Of a DNA stretch of 64,000 nt, positions 1-11,090 are shown in pieces. The DNA comes from Cunninghamella blakesleeana (Eukaryota; Mucoromycota; Mucoromycetes; Mucorales; Cunninghamellaceae), in the NCBI GenBank assembly GCA_017871115.1, contig JAFCIZ010000006.1, positions 1,984,001 to 2,048,000 of the forward strand, written 5' to 3'. Every line of letters starts with the position of its first letter. Position 1 is the stretch's first letter. A program made the translations under genes and the position numbers. Under the pieces are notes generated by a model. It had not been told where the DNA came from, did not search any database, and saw nothing but the letters and a program-made list of their open reading frames with translations.

Positions 1-753
1 AAAGAAAAAAAAAAAAAAGAATTGATAGCTTTTATTAAATTTATTAAAACGACCCATTGGATAGAATATATAAATATGGCAATCGTCGATTAATTTTTTT
101 AACAAAAAAAAATTGACTACGGTAATGGAATATTCTTGAATAATTTTATTATTTTAATAAAACTATAGGAATAAAATCATAACAATAATAAAAAAAAAAA
201 AGGTTAATAAATATCCGCACATACTAAATAATTACAATTACAATTCCAACTACTTTATCTACTTTTTTTTTTTTTTTTTAAAATGATGATGATGTTTTAT
301 TTTATTTTGTTTTTTAATAATCCACTAATATAGTATTATTTTTAAAAAGTAATATAAAGTAATGGGTCTAATATAGTAAAGTAAATAAAAATAAAAATAA
401 AACGGTTATATATATATATTATTATTATTACTATTATTATTATTAAAAGCTTATCGTGTATTTTACTTTTTCATGTGGTTATTAAGTAATATCTCATGAT
501 CACTGATTTTTATTGCGGACGGAATTCAATAAAGTTATATAAATATATATTATATGCGTATACATATTGTACATAAATTTTTAACCAAAAATTTTAACCA
601 GGAATAAAAAAATTTTAGGAGTTTGAAAAAAAAATATATATGCCTTATTTAACAAGACATTTTTTTTTTACTCTCTCTTTCTCCTTTTTTTCACTTTTTT
701 CACTTTACTTTATTTTACTTCTTACTTTTACTATTATTTATTAAAAAAACAAT
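1..753. other. intergenic, upstream of first gene
   Basis: No reading frame or RNA gene is recognisable. The stretch is poly-A/T with short ATT repeats. Directly before the ATG at 754, from about 669 to 735, lies a T/C-rich tract (CTCTCTTTCTCC then CACTTT and TTACTT units). Such tracts also precede many other starts in this window and probably belong to the core promoter or 5' leader. Confidence 0.5.
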
Positions 754-1386
754 ATGATGAACACACAATATTTACAGCGACTCTCATTTCAAAAGTTAGA
801 AATGCAACCAGCTAATAGCTCTTTACATTCTTTTGTACTTATTCGTAATGCTTTATTACATTCTATTCAAACACAACAACAAGAAGATAGTTGGTTAGAT
901 GCTTGTTTTGATGAACTAACGCCCGACACTACTGTTTTAATGAATGATCATGACACTTTATTAATGGATGATGATTATGATGATGAGGATGATGAACAAG
1001 ACTACCAAGATGAAGAAGAATATAATTATCCTCCTATTTATAAAAGTATTAATAATGGAGACGAACGAACGGAAAGAATCATTATAGAACCAGAAGAAGA
1101 ATCTATTTTATATTTTGATGATTTAGAAGATATGGAGATGTTAATAGAAGAAGATGATGATGAGTCGGATGAAGATAATGATCAAGGTCCTATTTCGCCA
1201 GAACAATCAGCTTTATCATCACCTACTTTTTATAGAAAACCTTTTAGTGGAACACCTGCTTTTTTCATATCGATGGATGAAGATGAAGAAAATGATGATA
1301 ATAATAATGATAGTACTATTACAACTTCTTCTAAATCACACCATCATCATCATACTATTGAAAAATCAGCTATTTTAAAATTATAA
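754..1386 (+). CDS. acidic protein with a SERTA-like motif
   Basis: Single-exon gene for a 210-aa protein. Residues about 7-45 read RLSFQKLE, a short spacer, then SLHSFVLIRNALLHSIQ. This follows the spacing of the SERTA motif (hydrophobic-S-x2-KL ... SL-x3-VLI-x-N-x-L-x2-IQ) of the animal SERTAD/TRIP-Br transcriptional co-regulators. The rest is mostly acidic low-complexity sequence (D/E runs around residues 68-90 and 120-145, and near the C-terminus), with a run of five His close to the end. Acidic tails are typical of transcription co-activators, so a nuclear co-regulator role is possible, but this is inference from one short motif. The second Met (residue 2) could equally be the start. No intron signals are needed; the frame is open from ATG to TAA. 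Confidence 0.6.
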   Translation: MMNTQYLQRLSFQKLEMQPANSSLHSFVLIRNALLHSIQTQQQEDSWLDACFDELTPDTTVLMNDHDTLLMDDDYDDEDDEQDYQDEEEYNYPPIYKSINNGDERTERIIIEPEEESILYFDDLEDMEMLIEEDDDESDEDNDQGPISPEQSALSSPTFYRKPFSGTPAFFISMDEDEENDDNNNDSTITTSSKSHHHHHTIEKSAILKL

Positions 1387-2433
1387 ATACTATGGTAACT
1401 ACGGTAAACCACTACTTAGTAATAGGAATGATCCATCATGCGACACCCATTTTTTTTTTTTACTGCGCCGATAAATTCAAATTCATATTAACTCGCAGCG
1501 ACACACACATATACATACCTTTGTTATATTATTCATCATTATCATTTTTTAAAAAATATTATTAATTCATTCTTCATATCCATTTTTTTTATTATTTTAT
1601 TCATGTTAGTCTATTTTTTTTTATTATTATTTTTCCTTGTAAATTTATTTCATCACATTTTATATATATATATATATATTATCTATCTAACCTCAACAAA
1701 CATTCATATAATAATATACTCCCTCAACTCATTCTAAATAAAAAAAACCCCTCTCCTTTTTTTTACGTATCTTTTTTTTTAAAAAAAAATTCAAATCATA
1801 TCAATTATAAATAACAAACAAATATTAATATTAATGATAATCAGTCATAAATAATAAATAATAATAATAATATATATATAATATAAAAATATTCTTTTTT
1901 TAGTTTGTGTGTGAATATCTCTCTAACATTTATGTAAAAATTATTGATAATTTTTTAAACCAATCTCCGATCTATACTTTTTTTGTATATGATGTGCGTC
2001 ATATAAGAAATGGATGAATCATTCCAAATCATGGGGTGTTTTTTAAAAAAAAAATGATGAAGTCTTCTTTTTTTATTTGTTTGCTCTCAGGAACAGAAAA
2101 AAAACCTTAATTTTTTTTTTATCCAATCTAAGGAAGATGATAAACGGTTAATAGTTCTTTTCTCTTATCTTCTCCGCACAAACATGTACAACTTTATTCC
2201 TTCTCCTTTCAATTTTTTATATCTGATTAAAATAAAATACTAGATTATTTATGTATTATTTTTAATGAAGTTGTTGATGACAATGATGTATTGTTTTATT
2301 TTATTCTTTTTTTTTTTTAGAAAAAACAAACACAAAATATATATTTGAGAATATATTAATTTATTATTATTATTATTATACTATTGTTTCTTTTTTTAAT
2401 ATATTTATATATTTTATTTCATGTATTTCCATT
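1387..2433. other. intergenic, convergent 3' ends
   Basis: Lies between the stop of the SERTA-like gene (+) and the stop of the complex I gene (-), so it should hold both 3' UTRs. It has poly-T runs, an (AT)n at about 1660-1678, a T-run joined to an A-run at 1772-1789, and a 7-bp perfect inverted repeat with a 6-base spacer at 1986-2005. No gene is seen. Confidence 0.5.
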
Positions 2434-4514
2434 CTAATCAATAATATGGTAAACACCCTTCTTTACTTGACCTTCACCCTTTTCATAAGGTAAATCAAAT
2501 ACAGCATTGCTACGGAATCTTCTCAAATAATGAATAGCATCAGCTTCTAAACTCTTGGGTTCAATATATAAATCTTTAAATGTAAGAGCATCAGGGGTGG
2601 GTTGATCATCCATGGTCATCTATATTTTAGTAAATAAATACATAAAAAAAATAAAAAGGATATCATAAGTTTAAAATTTTAATCATTTTCAATACCCATG
2701 ATCATTTCCTTATATATATATTATATTCACACCAATCATGATCATTTTTATATATTATTATCATTATTATTATTATAAAAAACTTACTCTTTCGATCAAA
2801 TCGGGACTAATCATTTGATTATAAGGTAATAAATCAAAACCTTTAGCAATTAATTTGGCAACGGGAGTAGGAAGGTTAAATGTAGGAAGAGGCTTCAATG
2901 AAATTTCACGAGCTAATTCATAAACTTGTTCAAAAGTATATTCCTTATCACTATTGAATATATATATATATATAAATTTAGCCTATAGTTTATATAATCT
3001 TATCAATTTTTATTTTATTAATTATTTACCCATAAAGTTCATAAGTTTTTCCCATTGTGGATTCAGCAGCGAAGATGACTTCAATAGCTTGAGCGACATC
3101 TACAACGGAAACAGGTCTAATTTTGGTTTGACTTTCCTTTACCCAGTATTGCCAACCATCAGCAGCTATTAATATTAATATTAATATTATTATTTTAAAA
3201 GAGGATGGAAAAGAAGTAATGTTTTTTAGTTGATGCATATATATTTATCTTTTTTTTTTCTATAATGTATAAATATTTGTATCTATAAATTACCACCAAT
3301 TCTATTCAAGAAACGATCTTCGTGACCCCACATGATAGAGGGACGAACAATAGTAGCATCAGGGTAAATTTCTTTAAGAGCTTTTTCACCTTGAGCCTAA
3401 ATAAAATAAAAGATGAAGGAAAAGAAAAAAAAAATGAATACATTATATATATATATATATATATAATATTTACCTTGGTTTGAAGGAATCTAGAAGTAGA
3501 ATCTTCGGCAGCATTTAATGCAGATACTTGAACGAAACGAGCAACACCAGAATCAGCAGCAATTTCGGCAATTGAACGAGTACCTTCAACATGAACATCA
3601 TCAAAAGTAAAGTTCCTTAATAAAGAAAATGGATAATTGTTATTATTTTTTTTTAAAAAAAGTAACAAAATAATATAAATAATGATGAGATGAATTGGTT
3701 CATAATTTCTAATCTTTCATTCTTTTTCATCCTTCATTTTTTCATTTATACATTACTTTGTTTCATAATCGCGACCAATTAAGTTGATAACAATATCAGA
3801 ATGACGAACACATTCACGAATTTGATCTTTGTTACGTAAATCGAATTCCTATAACAAAATAAAAAATGGTGATTGTATATAATAGAAATTAGAAAAAATA
3901 GGTAATAATACTTCATATTAATCTCATTTATATACATATACATGTATAATCCATCTATCTATCTATCTATCTATCTATTTACCAAAGGAATAATTTGTCC
4001 TAAATCTCCAGTAACTTTAAGGGGACGAGCTTCATCAGGATCACGATTAGCTACAACAACTTGAGTACCAAGTCTTGCTATAAAAATTAACATAGATAAA
4101 TATTGTTTAGATAATGACACTTGTATTTTTTTCAATATATATATATATATATATATACAGAGTTCTTTCCTCATTATTTTTTTTTTATTACCAAGTTTAT
4201 TTACTACATAACGACCAAGGAAGCCTGTACAACCAAAAACGGTAGCAATATGACCGTTGGTAGTAGAACTAATTATACAATATATTAAACAGAATTGGTA
4301 TAACTACATACATATAAATATTAAAGTATTTTTTAATAATATAAAAAAAAACTTACCGACCACCAAGACCTTGTCTAATTAAAGGTTGACCGGTTTTCTT
4401 TCTAAAAGTTAAATCATGAATAGCACGCTGAAATATATATTGTTTCGTTATAATGATAATAATAACAATAATAATAATAATAAGAAAAAGAAAAAGAAAA
4501 AGAATAATATGTTA

Positions 4515-4551
<37 letters not shown>

Positions 4552-4888
4552 ATTTTTGATATAAATATCTAATATACATATACATATATAAATAAATATA
4601 TATATTATGTATATGTATATCCGTATTTTAAAATTTACCACTTGAACGTAAGAGCGTTTACCAGTCTCTATTTTTATAAATATAATAAAAAGATGGATAG
4701 AGAAATACGATTGATGAGTATATATTATATAATTGTTTTGTTTTGTTTTGTTTTTCATTGTTGGATTTATATTTTAATGTATTCCATATATATATATATA
4801 TACAAATTGATTTATCCAAATAATATGTCGTATATTTATTTATTTTAATATAAGAATATTTACGTTTTAAAGCAGCTGAAACGAGCAT
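2434..4888 (-). CDS. NDUFA9: mitochondrial complex I 39-kDa subunit (NDUFA9-type)
   Basis: Eleven exons: 4864-4888, 4639-4667, 4357-4427, 4192-4268, 3983-4077, 3757-3848, 3474-3615, 3294-3396, 3030-3165, 2788-2950, 2434-2619; sum 1119 nt, 372 aa. The N-terminus [15 protein letters not shown] looks like a mitochondrial presequence. Then comes the atypical SDR Rossmann motif [17 protein letters not shown], followed by [29 protein letters not shown], and [12 protein letters not shown] where a Ser replaces the usual SDR environment, as in NDUFA9. The family subunit (NUO-40 in Neurospora) binds NADPH non-catalytically at the junction of the peripheral and membrane arms of respiratory complex I. 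Two very short exons (25 and 29 nt) start the gene. A CCAAT box lies about 140 bp upstream (5030-5034). Its presence argues for aerobic mitochondria. Confidence 0.95.
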
Positions 4889-5727
4889 TATAATGAAAGA
4901 AGGAAAAAAAAAAAAAAGAAGAGAGGGGAGTGAGCGTTAAATGAAGGAAAGAAAAAAAAAATAAATTGAAAGAAAAATTTACCTCTCAAAAAAAACAAAA
5001 GAAGACTTTTGTTTTTAAATCCCCGCCAGCCAATTTTTTTTTTTGGCCACTTTGAAAAATCTACTCAATTTTTTTATTATATATACAAAAGCCCTGGCCT
5101 AGCGCGTCATACTTTTTTTCTCTGTTGAGTAGAAAAATAGCGGCTATTCAATATTTCTTTTAAAATACCATTTTTAGAAAGGATAATCCATTAAAAAAAC
5201 ATTAGTTCATTCCATTTTATGTAGTCAATAATTAAAATAAGCATATATACATAAATAGGAACCATATATAATAATATATACATACATATAATTAAATTGA
5301 CTCAAAACACAAACAAAAATTATTAAAAAAAGTTGAGAAATGATATGATTCGCTTTGAAGCAAAAAGTCGAAATTAGATAGGTAATATTTTTTATATCTT
5401 TTTATGAATGATCAATTGGTTATTTTAGAAATATAGGAAAAAAGAATGATTTTTTCTATTTTATATGCACTTTATAAATTTCAAATAAAACGTATGGTTT
5501 TTTATGTAACTAATCCATAAAATCCATTGAAAGTACTCGATAATTTTTTTAAATATGTAAATATCGTGAGAAAAAATATATGAGAGGAGTACAAAATATG
5601 GTAATTTCAAATTGGTACATCATTCATAATTTGAATATACAATTTTAAAAAAATAGTGTATCTTTATTATATAAAAAAAAAGTTTATAAAAGTCTAAAGA
5701 ACCAATCATGTATAAATACATATATCA

Positions 5728-5758
<31 letters not shown>

Positions 5759-5807
5759 GTACAAATAATATGTCAATTAAAAAAAACGTTTTTTTTTTTT
5801 TTGATAC
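4889..5807. other. promoter of complex I gene and 3' flank of uridine phosphorylase
   Basis: Contains the upstream region of the complex I subunit gene. A purine-rich tract at about 4893-4940 on the plus strand is C/T-rich in the gene sense. A more GC-rich island lies at 5018-5050 and again at 5090-5112. The remainder is AT-rich, with a T-run at about 5729-5752. No gene is seen. Confidence 0.45.
5030..5034 (+). promoter_or_regulatory. CCAAT box upstream of complex I gene
   Basis: The sequence AGCCAAT ends here, 142 bp upstream of the NDUFA9-type start. The HAP/NF-Y complex binds CCAAT in either orientation and controls respiratory genes in fungi. By chance a CCAAT would be expected about every 600 bp on both strands in DNA this AT-rich, so the call is weak. 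Confidence 0.3.
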
Positions 5808-6895
5808 CTATTTTTCTTCCCACACTGTTTCGGTATCTTTCATTTCATTGACTAACTCTACTTGAACCAAGGCATCCAAAACGCCTTTTCCAACAAGAGG
5901 TTCCAAAATAGTGACCAATTCTGGGCGAATGAATCCATTATGGACCCGGTCAGCAAAGACTTGCATACAACCGGCAGTACGAATCGATCCTCCTTTTGAA
6001 CAATGTCCTAAATGGAATAACATAGATGTTTCCATTTCTAAAGAATGAGTTGTAGGATGTTGTTGTAAAGCTTGTTCCAAAACATGTTCATTATCATCCC
6101 AAAATTGAGAATCCAATCTACCTTGAGAGGAATAGAATGAACATCCATCAGCGTTCAATCCACCTGTTATGACTGGTCCAATATTCATATTTTCTTCTAC
6201 TTGGTTATTTTCTTCTTGATAGGTTTTAAAAGCTTTTTTTAAAGTCGATTCTAATAATTGAGTCATGGGTTCATCGGCTGGAAATACACCAGAGATCATA
6301 TAGGGAGTTTTAGCAAGTTCGGGGAAAAGAGGTTGATCACTAAAATAATCAAGATTACGACGAATACAATAGCCCCCTTTAGGAATGATCACAGATCCAA
6401 CAGGTGCTTTGTCAACTAAGGTACCACATGATCCAAAACGAATAATAGCTATATCTCCTTCTACTACTGCTCTTGTTTCTCTTACAAAAAAGTCCATCAT
6501 ACAATTTCCCATACCACTATGATATATGTAAAGAAAAAGGAAAGGAAATAGAGAGATAATAAGTATTATATATACATACAAATATCCATTTATGTAAGCA
6601 TACTTTTAGAAAATAAATAAAATAAACTCTCTTTATATATATGTTTATATATGTTTACTTACATTGCCATAATACTAACAGGAACACCTTTATATCTACC
6701 GGTGATAGTTAAAAACCCTCTTTGACTTGAGTGTTCAAAATCAATCTTGTCTAATAAAGCGGAAATAGCTCTAGCTCTAACATGATCACCTACTGTCAAG
6801 ATACGATTAGCTACTTGACCCCGTTTAACATGAATGTGATAAACATGACCTTCGCTATCACGAGGAAAGTTAGCATTATTAATAGTTTCTTTCAT
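5808..6895 (-). CDS. uridine/purine nucleoside phosphorylase family enzyme
   Basis: Two exons, 6663-6895 and 5808-6516 (942 nt, 313 aa). The PNP_UDP_1 fold is clear: GDHVRARAISALLD (phosphate-binding GDxxR region), RGFLTITGRYKG, then across the splice junction IMAIGMGNCMMDFF, FGSCGTLVDKAPVGSVII, and SLEMETSMLFHLG, which carries the E-M-E ribose-contact motif of uridine phosphorylases. The reaction is phosphorolysis of uridine (or a related nucleoside) to base and ribose-1-phosphate in pyrimidine salvage, in the cytosol. The AT-GTAAGT donor and TAG acceptor keep the GMG motif intact. The gene is divergent from RRG7, sharing a 286-bp promoter region. Substrate preference among uridine, thymidine and purine nucleosides cannot be fixed from motifs alone. 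Confidence 0.9.
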
Positions 6896-7181
6896 TGTTG
6901 TTGTTGTTGTAGTTGTAGTAATAAAATGGTATTATTTAAAATAAAATAAAAATAAAAGTGAAGAAAGAAAGAAGAAAGAAGAAAGGAAGAAAAAATTGAA
7001 CTTTATAGTTTTTAAACTATTTTTAAACACAGCCCAATAATTAAAATAATTTTTTCTGACCCGCACTCTCTTTCTTTTTTTTTTTACTCCATATACATAT
7101 ATATTTTAAAGTATATATAAATATATATATACATATACATACTCGTATAGATTATTTTAATAATAAATATATATAAATTAA
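6896..7181. promoter_or_regulatory. bidirectional promoter region
   Basis: 286 bp between the divergent starts of the uridine phosphorylase and the RRG7-like gene. A GAAAGAAAGAAGAAAG-type tract (about 6958-6993) is C/T-rich in the sense of the phosphorylase gene. A CTCTCTTTCTTT tract (about 7064-7080) precedes RRG7. One CCAAT is at 7034-7038. Confidence 0.5.
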
Positions 7182-7907
7182 ATGACAATGATATTAAAAA
7201 GAAGTATCAGTTCCAAATCGACCATTGCTTTATCAAAAAAAATCAACAGGGTCAAATTAATAAATCCTACCAGCAAATCAACAAATACCAATAATAATAA
7301 TAATGATACCAAAGATCCTACTACTTCCACTACTTATAGAGGAAGACAGTTTGAACTTGAAACTTTAAAAGCATTTGAAAAGATAGGCATGTCATTATTA
7401 CATATAGGAGGGAAAAGTGATGGTGGGATTGATTTAAAAGGAGAATGGGTATTTATGGAAAACAAGTTAACAACACTTCCAAAAAAAGAAGAAAACATTG
7501 ACAACAGTATGAATAATAGTAAAAAAGTATCGGTCATAATTCAATGTAAAAATGTCAAGAATGGGTGTACACCTGATCATTTACGTAGTTTACTTGGTGC
7601 AAACTTAGGATGGAATCAATATTATCTACAACAAAACCCTCACCATCATCATCAACAAAATAGAAAAGTATTGGGGATTTTAGTATCTAGTTCATCAAAG
7701 CCTTTTACATCAGATACTATGCAATTATTTAATACTTCTCAATTACCCCTTGGATTAGCACGTGTTCAACAATCTATACTACAAGATTTGATATTAAACC
7801 ATGTTGCTCAACAATGGTTACCTATTCAAATCCATCCTCGCTATAATCCACTTGGTCAGCCTATCTCTCCTCTTATTATGACCTTGGATGGTAAAGTTGT
7901 AAAATAA
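7182..7907 (+). CDS. RRG7: RRG7-family mitochondrial protein (DUF2034, nuclease-like fold)
   Basis: Single exon, 241 aa. The N-terminus (MTMILKRSISSKSTIALSKK) is basic and Ser-rich, fitting a mitochondrial presequence. The core reads YRGRQFELETLKAFEKIGM, IGGKSDGGIDLKGEW, then VIIQCKNVKNGCTPDHLRSL. The GGxD...QCK arrangement matches the PD-(D/E)XK restriction-endonuclease-like fold, as in Mrr. Yeast Rrg7 is needed for respiratory growth and mitochondrial genome maintenance; its biochemical activity is not firmly known. The D of DGGID, the E or D side chains before it and the K of QCK could form an active site, so a DNA-processing role in mitochondria is plausible. The alternative is a non-catalytic member of the fold. 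It is divergent from the nucleoside phosphorylase. Confidence 0.85.
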   Translation: MTMILKRSISSKSTIALSKKINRVKLINPTSKSTNTNNNNNDTKDPTTSTTYRGRQFELETLKAFEKIGMSLLHIGGKSDGGIDLKGEWVFMENKLTTLPKKEENIDNSMNNSKKVSVIIQCKNVKNGCTPDHLRSLLGANLGWNQYYLQQNPHHHHQQNRKVLGILVSSSSKPFTSDTMQLFNTSQLPLGLARVQQSILQDLILNHVAQQWLPIQIHPRYNPLGQPISPLIMTLDGKVVK

Positions 7908-8520
7908 TTATAATATGTAGCCTTTGTATATATGTATGTAATTCTATGTATATTTTGTATTATTGTGTTATTCTATATATATATATGTATTCCCTTTTTT
8001 CATTGTAATTTTTTGAATTGTTTATTTATTCCTATATATTTAAATAAACATTTTTTTTTTTTTTTTTTTTTTTTTGGGATGATCGTTCTTTATTTATTTA
8101 TTTATGTACTGTTTACAAATCGAGGATCAGTTATATTTTTGATTAAAGATGAAACAAGTTAAAAAAAGAGGATAAAATAAAAATGGAAAGATAATAAATA
8201 TATATGAAGGTAAAAAAAAAAAAGTGAATAATAAAAATAATGATAACGATAATAATAAATACGCAATAATAATAATAATAATAATAATAATAGAAATAAA
8301 AATAATAAAAATAATATACACACACTATATAAATATATAGAGAGAAACAAAAGTATTTGATTATAATGAATGGAATGAATAATAATAATAATAATAATAA
8401 TAGTAATAAAAATATACCATCTAATATATATATATCTAAAGATAAAATTATATATATTTATAAAGATCACATATCTTTATAGTTTTTTTAATCATTTTAA
8501 CCCTTCTATCCCTTTTTCTT
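7908..8520. other. intergenic, convergent 3' ends
   Basis: Between the stops of RRG7 (+) and the zinc-finger gene (-). Holds a T-run at about 8052-8075 and several ATA/ATT microsatellites (about 8256-8292 and 8378-8402). Apparent reading frames on the minus strand here are pure I/Y/F/L low complexity and not genes. Confidence 0.5.
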
Positions 8521-9645
8521 TTAATGTCGTTGTTCCTGTTCCTGTTGTTCCTGTTCCTGTCGCTGCTGTTGCTGATTATAATGAGTATTATCCGTTGAAT
8601 TAAAAGTAGGAGGAGGGCAATAATGAACACGCAGATGTCTTCTCATATTACTTTGTACACTAAACCTTCTACCACAATCAGCATGAGGGCAAATATGAGG
8701 TTTTTCACCAGTGTGAGAAAAGATATGGGTACGTAGAGAGGAAGGTCTTGAAAAGGATTTATTACATTCATGACATAAATATCTTCTTGGAGGAGCATTG
8801 GTTTTCATTTTAATACCAACAAAAGTGGATGAATGAGTTTTATTATTATTATGTTGCTGTTGATGATGAAAATGATGCTGATGTAATTGTTGTTGCTGGT
8901 GATGGTTAAGATGATCATTATTATTATTATCATTATTGGTTGATGTGGTATGAATATATGGTGTTGATACAGTTCTACGATGTTGTTGTTGATAATGCCC
9001 AGTATTTCTATTTTTATTTTTATTTTTATATAAATGATCATTCTTACTATTATTGGCACTGTCATCCTTTTCATTTTTATATATAATGGATGATATATGG
9101 TGATGATGGTAACTGGAAGATAAAGAGGAAGAAGGGGAAGGAGAAGAAGGAGAAGATGATGATGGAGAGGAAGACGGTTGTATTAATAATGAATGAGTGT
9201 TATCTAGAGTAGGTGAAGAAGAAGTGGATGAGGTAGTTGGTGAATGATTTATGGATGAATTATTTAGCAGCGATACAGTGGTATTAGTAGTAGTAATAGT
9301 AGTAGTAGTAGTAGCAGTAGCAGTAGCAGTAGCAGTAGCAGTAGCAGTAGCAGTAGCAGTTATTGGTGTGTGAATAGACAATACGGATTCTTCTTGTCCT
9401 CCTCTGGAAAAGTTATTTAAAGAAGAATAAGGTGATGAAGAATATATATGATTTGAATCTAAAGAATGAGAACGAATATGATGCTTCCATGGTAATGTTG
9501 TATTAATATATGGTTGCTGTTGTTGTTGTTGAAAGTGAGCAGTAGTATTAGTAAGAGCGGGTGGTTTTGAAACAACGTCTATATTTTTGGGTGAAGCGTT
9601 TAACATTGAATCAATAGAGGGTAAAGAGATTCTTTCTGTATTCAT
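8521..9645 (-). CDS. C2H2 zinc-finger protein with low-complexity N-terminus
   Basis: Single exon, 374 aa. Two tandem C2H2 fingers sit near the C-terminus. The first is C-x2-C-x12-H-x3-H (CHECNKSFSRPSSLRTHIFSH). A TGEKPH linker follows, then a C-x4-C-x12-H-x3-H finger (CPHADCGRRFSVQSNMRRH). The GRRFSVQSNMRRHLRVH helix is common in fungal two-finger DNA-binding regulators. The rest is Gln-, Asn-, His-, Ser- and Thr-rich. It includes a Thr-Ala dipeptide repeat encoded by a hexanucleotide microsatellite at 9311-9360. It is probably a nuclear transcription factor; no target can be named. The start ATG is followed by a conserved-looking stretch (NTERISLPSIDSML), which supports this start over internal ones. 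Confidence 0.85.
   Translation of the reverse strand: MNTERISLPSIDSMLNASPKNIDVVSKPPALTNTTAHFQQQQQQPYINTTLPWKHHIRSHSLDSNHIYSSSPYSSLNNFSRGGQEESVLSIHTPITATATATATATATATATTTTTITTTNTTVSLLNNSSINHSPTTSSTSSSPTLDNTHSLLIQPSSSPSSSSPSSPSPSSSLSSSYHHHHISSIIYKNEKDDSANNSKNDHLYKNKNKNRNTGHYQQQHRRTVSTPYIHTTSTNNDNNNNDHLNHHQQQQLHQHHFHHQQQHNNNKTHSSTFVGIKMKTNAPPRRYLCHECNKSFSRPSSLRTHIFSHTGEKPHICPHADCGRRFSVQSNMRRHLRVHYCPPPTFNSTDNTHYNQQQQRQEQEQQEQEQRH
9311..9360 (+). repeat. GTAGCA hexamer microsatellite in coding sequence
   Basis: About eight tandem copies of GTAGCA (TGCTAC on the coding strand) lie inside the zinc-finger gene. They encode alternating Thr and Ala. Length changes of one unit would keep the frame and add or remove a Thr-Ala pair. 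Confidence 0.85.
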
Positions 9646-10909
9646 TTTAGTAACAGTAAAAAAAAAAAAAAAAATGTTGTACTATTTTTTTTAAAGACTA
9701 TGATTGTTTTTCGAATATTATATGATTCATATATAAAAAGAAAAGGATTCAAAAAAAAAAAAAAAAAAAGAAAGAAAGGAAAAGAGGTATATATAAAAAA
9801 GGTACTTTTTTTTTTATCCTTAAAATAAAAAAAAAAAAGAAAGTGAAAGAGAGAGGAAGAATTAAAAAAAAATTGAGTGATAATAAAAAAAAAAAAGGGT
9901 TTGAAAAGATGTGCCGACGATCGATTTGGAATTAAGAATAAAAAAAAAAAAATAATGAGCAAGCCTATAGTATCATGTGTTCTTTAACCATGCTAAATTA
10001 AGTAACTCTCTTTTACCATTCTCACTTCTCGTGATACATAAGCTGCTGCAATGATGAGGTCTTTTATTCTTCTTTAAAAAAAGAGTCTATACAAATATAT
10101 GATAGTATTGTACTTTTGTTTAATCAGATTTTTATTATTGTTATTAAAATCATTCATATAATAATAATAATAATAAAAGTAAACTTTAATTTCTCTTGCA
10201 TCTGTTTTTTTTTCTTCTTCCTATTTATTTTATTTTATTCTATCTTTCATAAAAGAAATGGTTATTGGTGATACAAAATTATCAACGGAATCATTTAGAT
10301 TTTACTATGATATGGTTTATTCATTTTACGAATGATTTTTATTTTTTTTCTTTCATCAAAAAAGCTTAATCTCTAAAATTATCTATTACTTTTTAAAAAT
10401 AAATAAATAATAAATTGACGTATATGTTTATTACTCCAATTTCAATTACATTTATAGTAACCAGGATAATCAATTTATGAAAAAGATTTATGAGATTCTT
10501 CACACGTTTTTTTATCATTTTTATTATTAGTTTTTTTTTTTAAAAAAAAATATGAATAATTGACATATATATCTATTTATCAATCTAATTACCTATCGAA
10601 CTATGTTCAATTAATTAAATACTGGATTATCCTGTTTTTTTTTTTTCTTTTCTTTTCATTTCATTTTTTTTAAATAGATGTTCTTTTTTATTTATTCGTT
10701 TTTCTTTATTGACCTTTTGTTTTGATTTCCAAACTCCAGTTAGAGTGTTTGTACGTATATTCATATGAAAATATAATTTTTATCCTTTAGATTAAATTTT
10801 ATTAATAATGGAAATAAAAATACATATCAAAGATATATTATCAAAAAAAAATAAACTAAAAATAAAAATAAGAATATAAGAATAAAACGAATAGATTTTG
10901 TTTTTTGAA

Positions 10910-10940
<31 letters not shown>

Positions 10941-11090
10941 GTAAGAGTAAGTATATCTATATATTTATAAATATAAATATATATAGATATATATATATAT
11001 ATTTTTTAAAAAAAAAAAAGAGTATGGGAAAATAATGTTTTCAAGGGAAAAAATAAGGGGAAAAGGGTATCACTATATAATTACAACAAG
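9646..11090. other. intergenic, zinc-finger gene promoter side
   Basis: Upstream of the zinc-finger gene and downstream of the SSH4-like stop, 1.4 kb. From 9659 to about 9955 there are many A-runs and purine tracts, pyrimidine-rich in the sense of the zinc-finger gene, likely its 5' leader and promoter. A T-run joined to an A-run sits at 10531-10550 and an (AAT)n at about 10911-10941. No gene is recognisable. Confidence 0.5.

Noticed and set aside
8127..8470. Several minus-strand open frames rich in Ile, Tyr, Phe and Leu
   Set aside because: They are translations of ATA/ATT microsatellites and overlap each other in different frames. No domain or splice context supports them.
9642..9962. 106-codon minus-strand frame directly upstream of the zinc-finger gene
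   Set aside because: Phe/Leu-rich low complexity from T-runs. It overlaps the 5' leader of the zinc-finger gene and has no gene-like composition.
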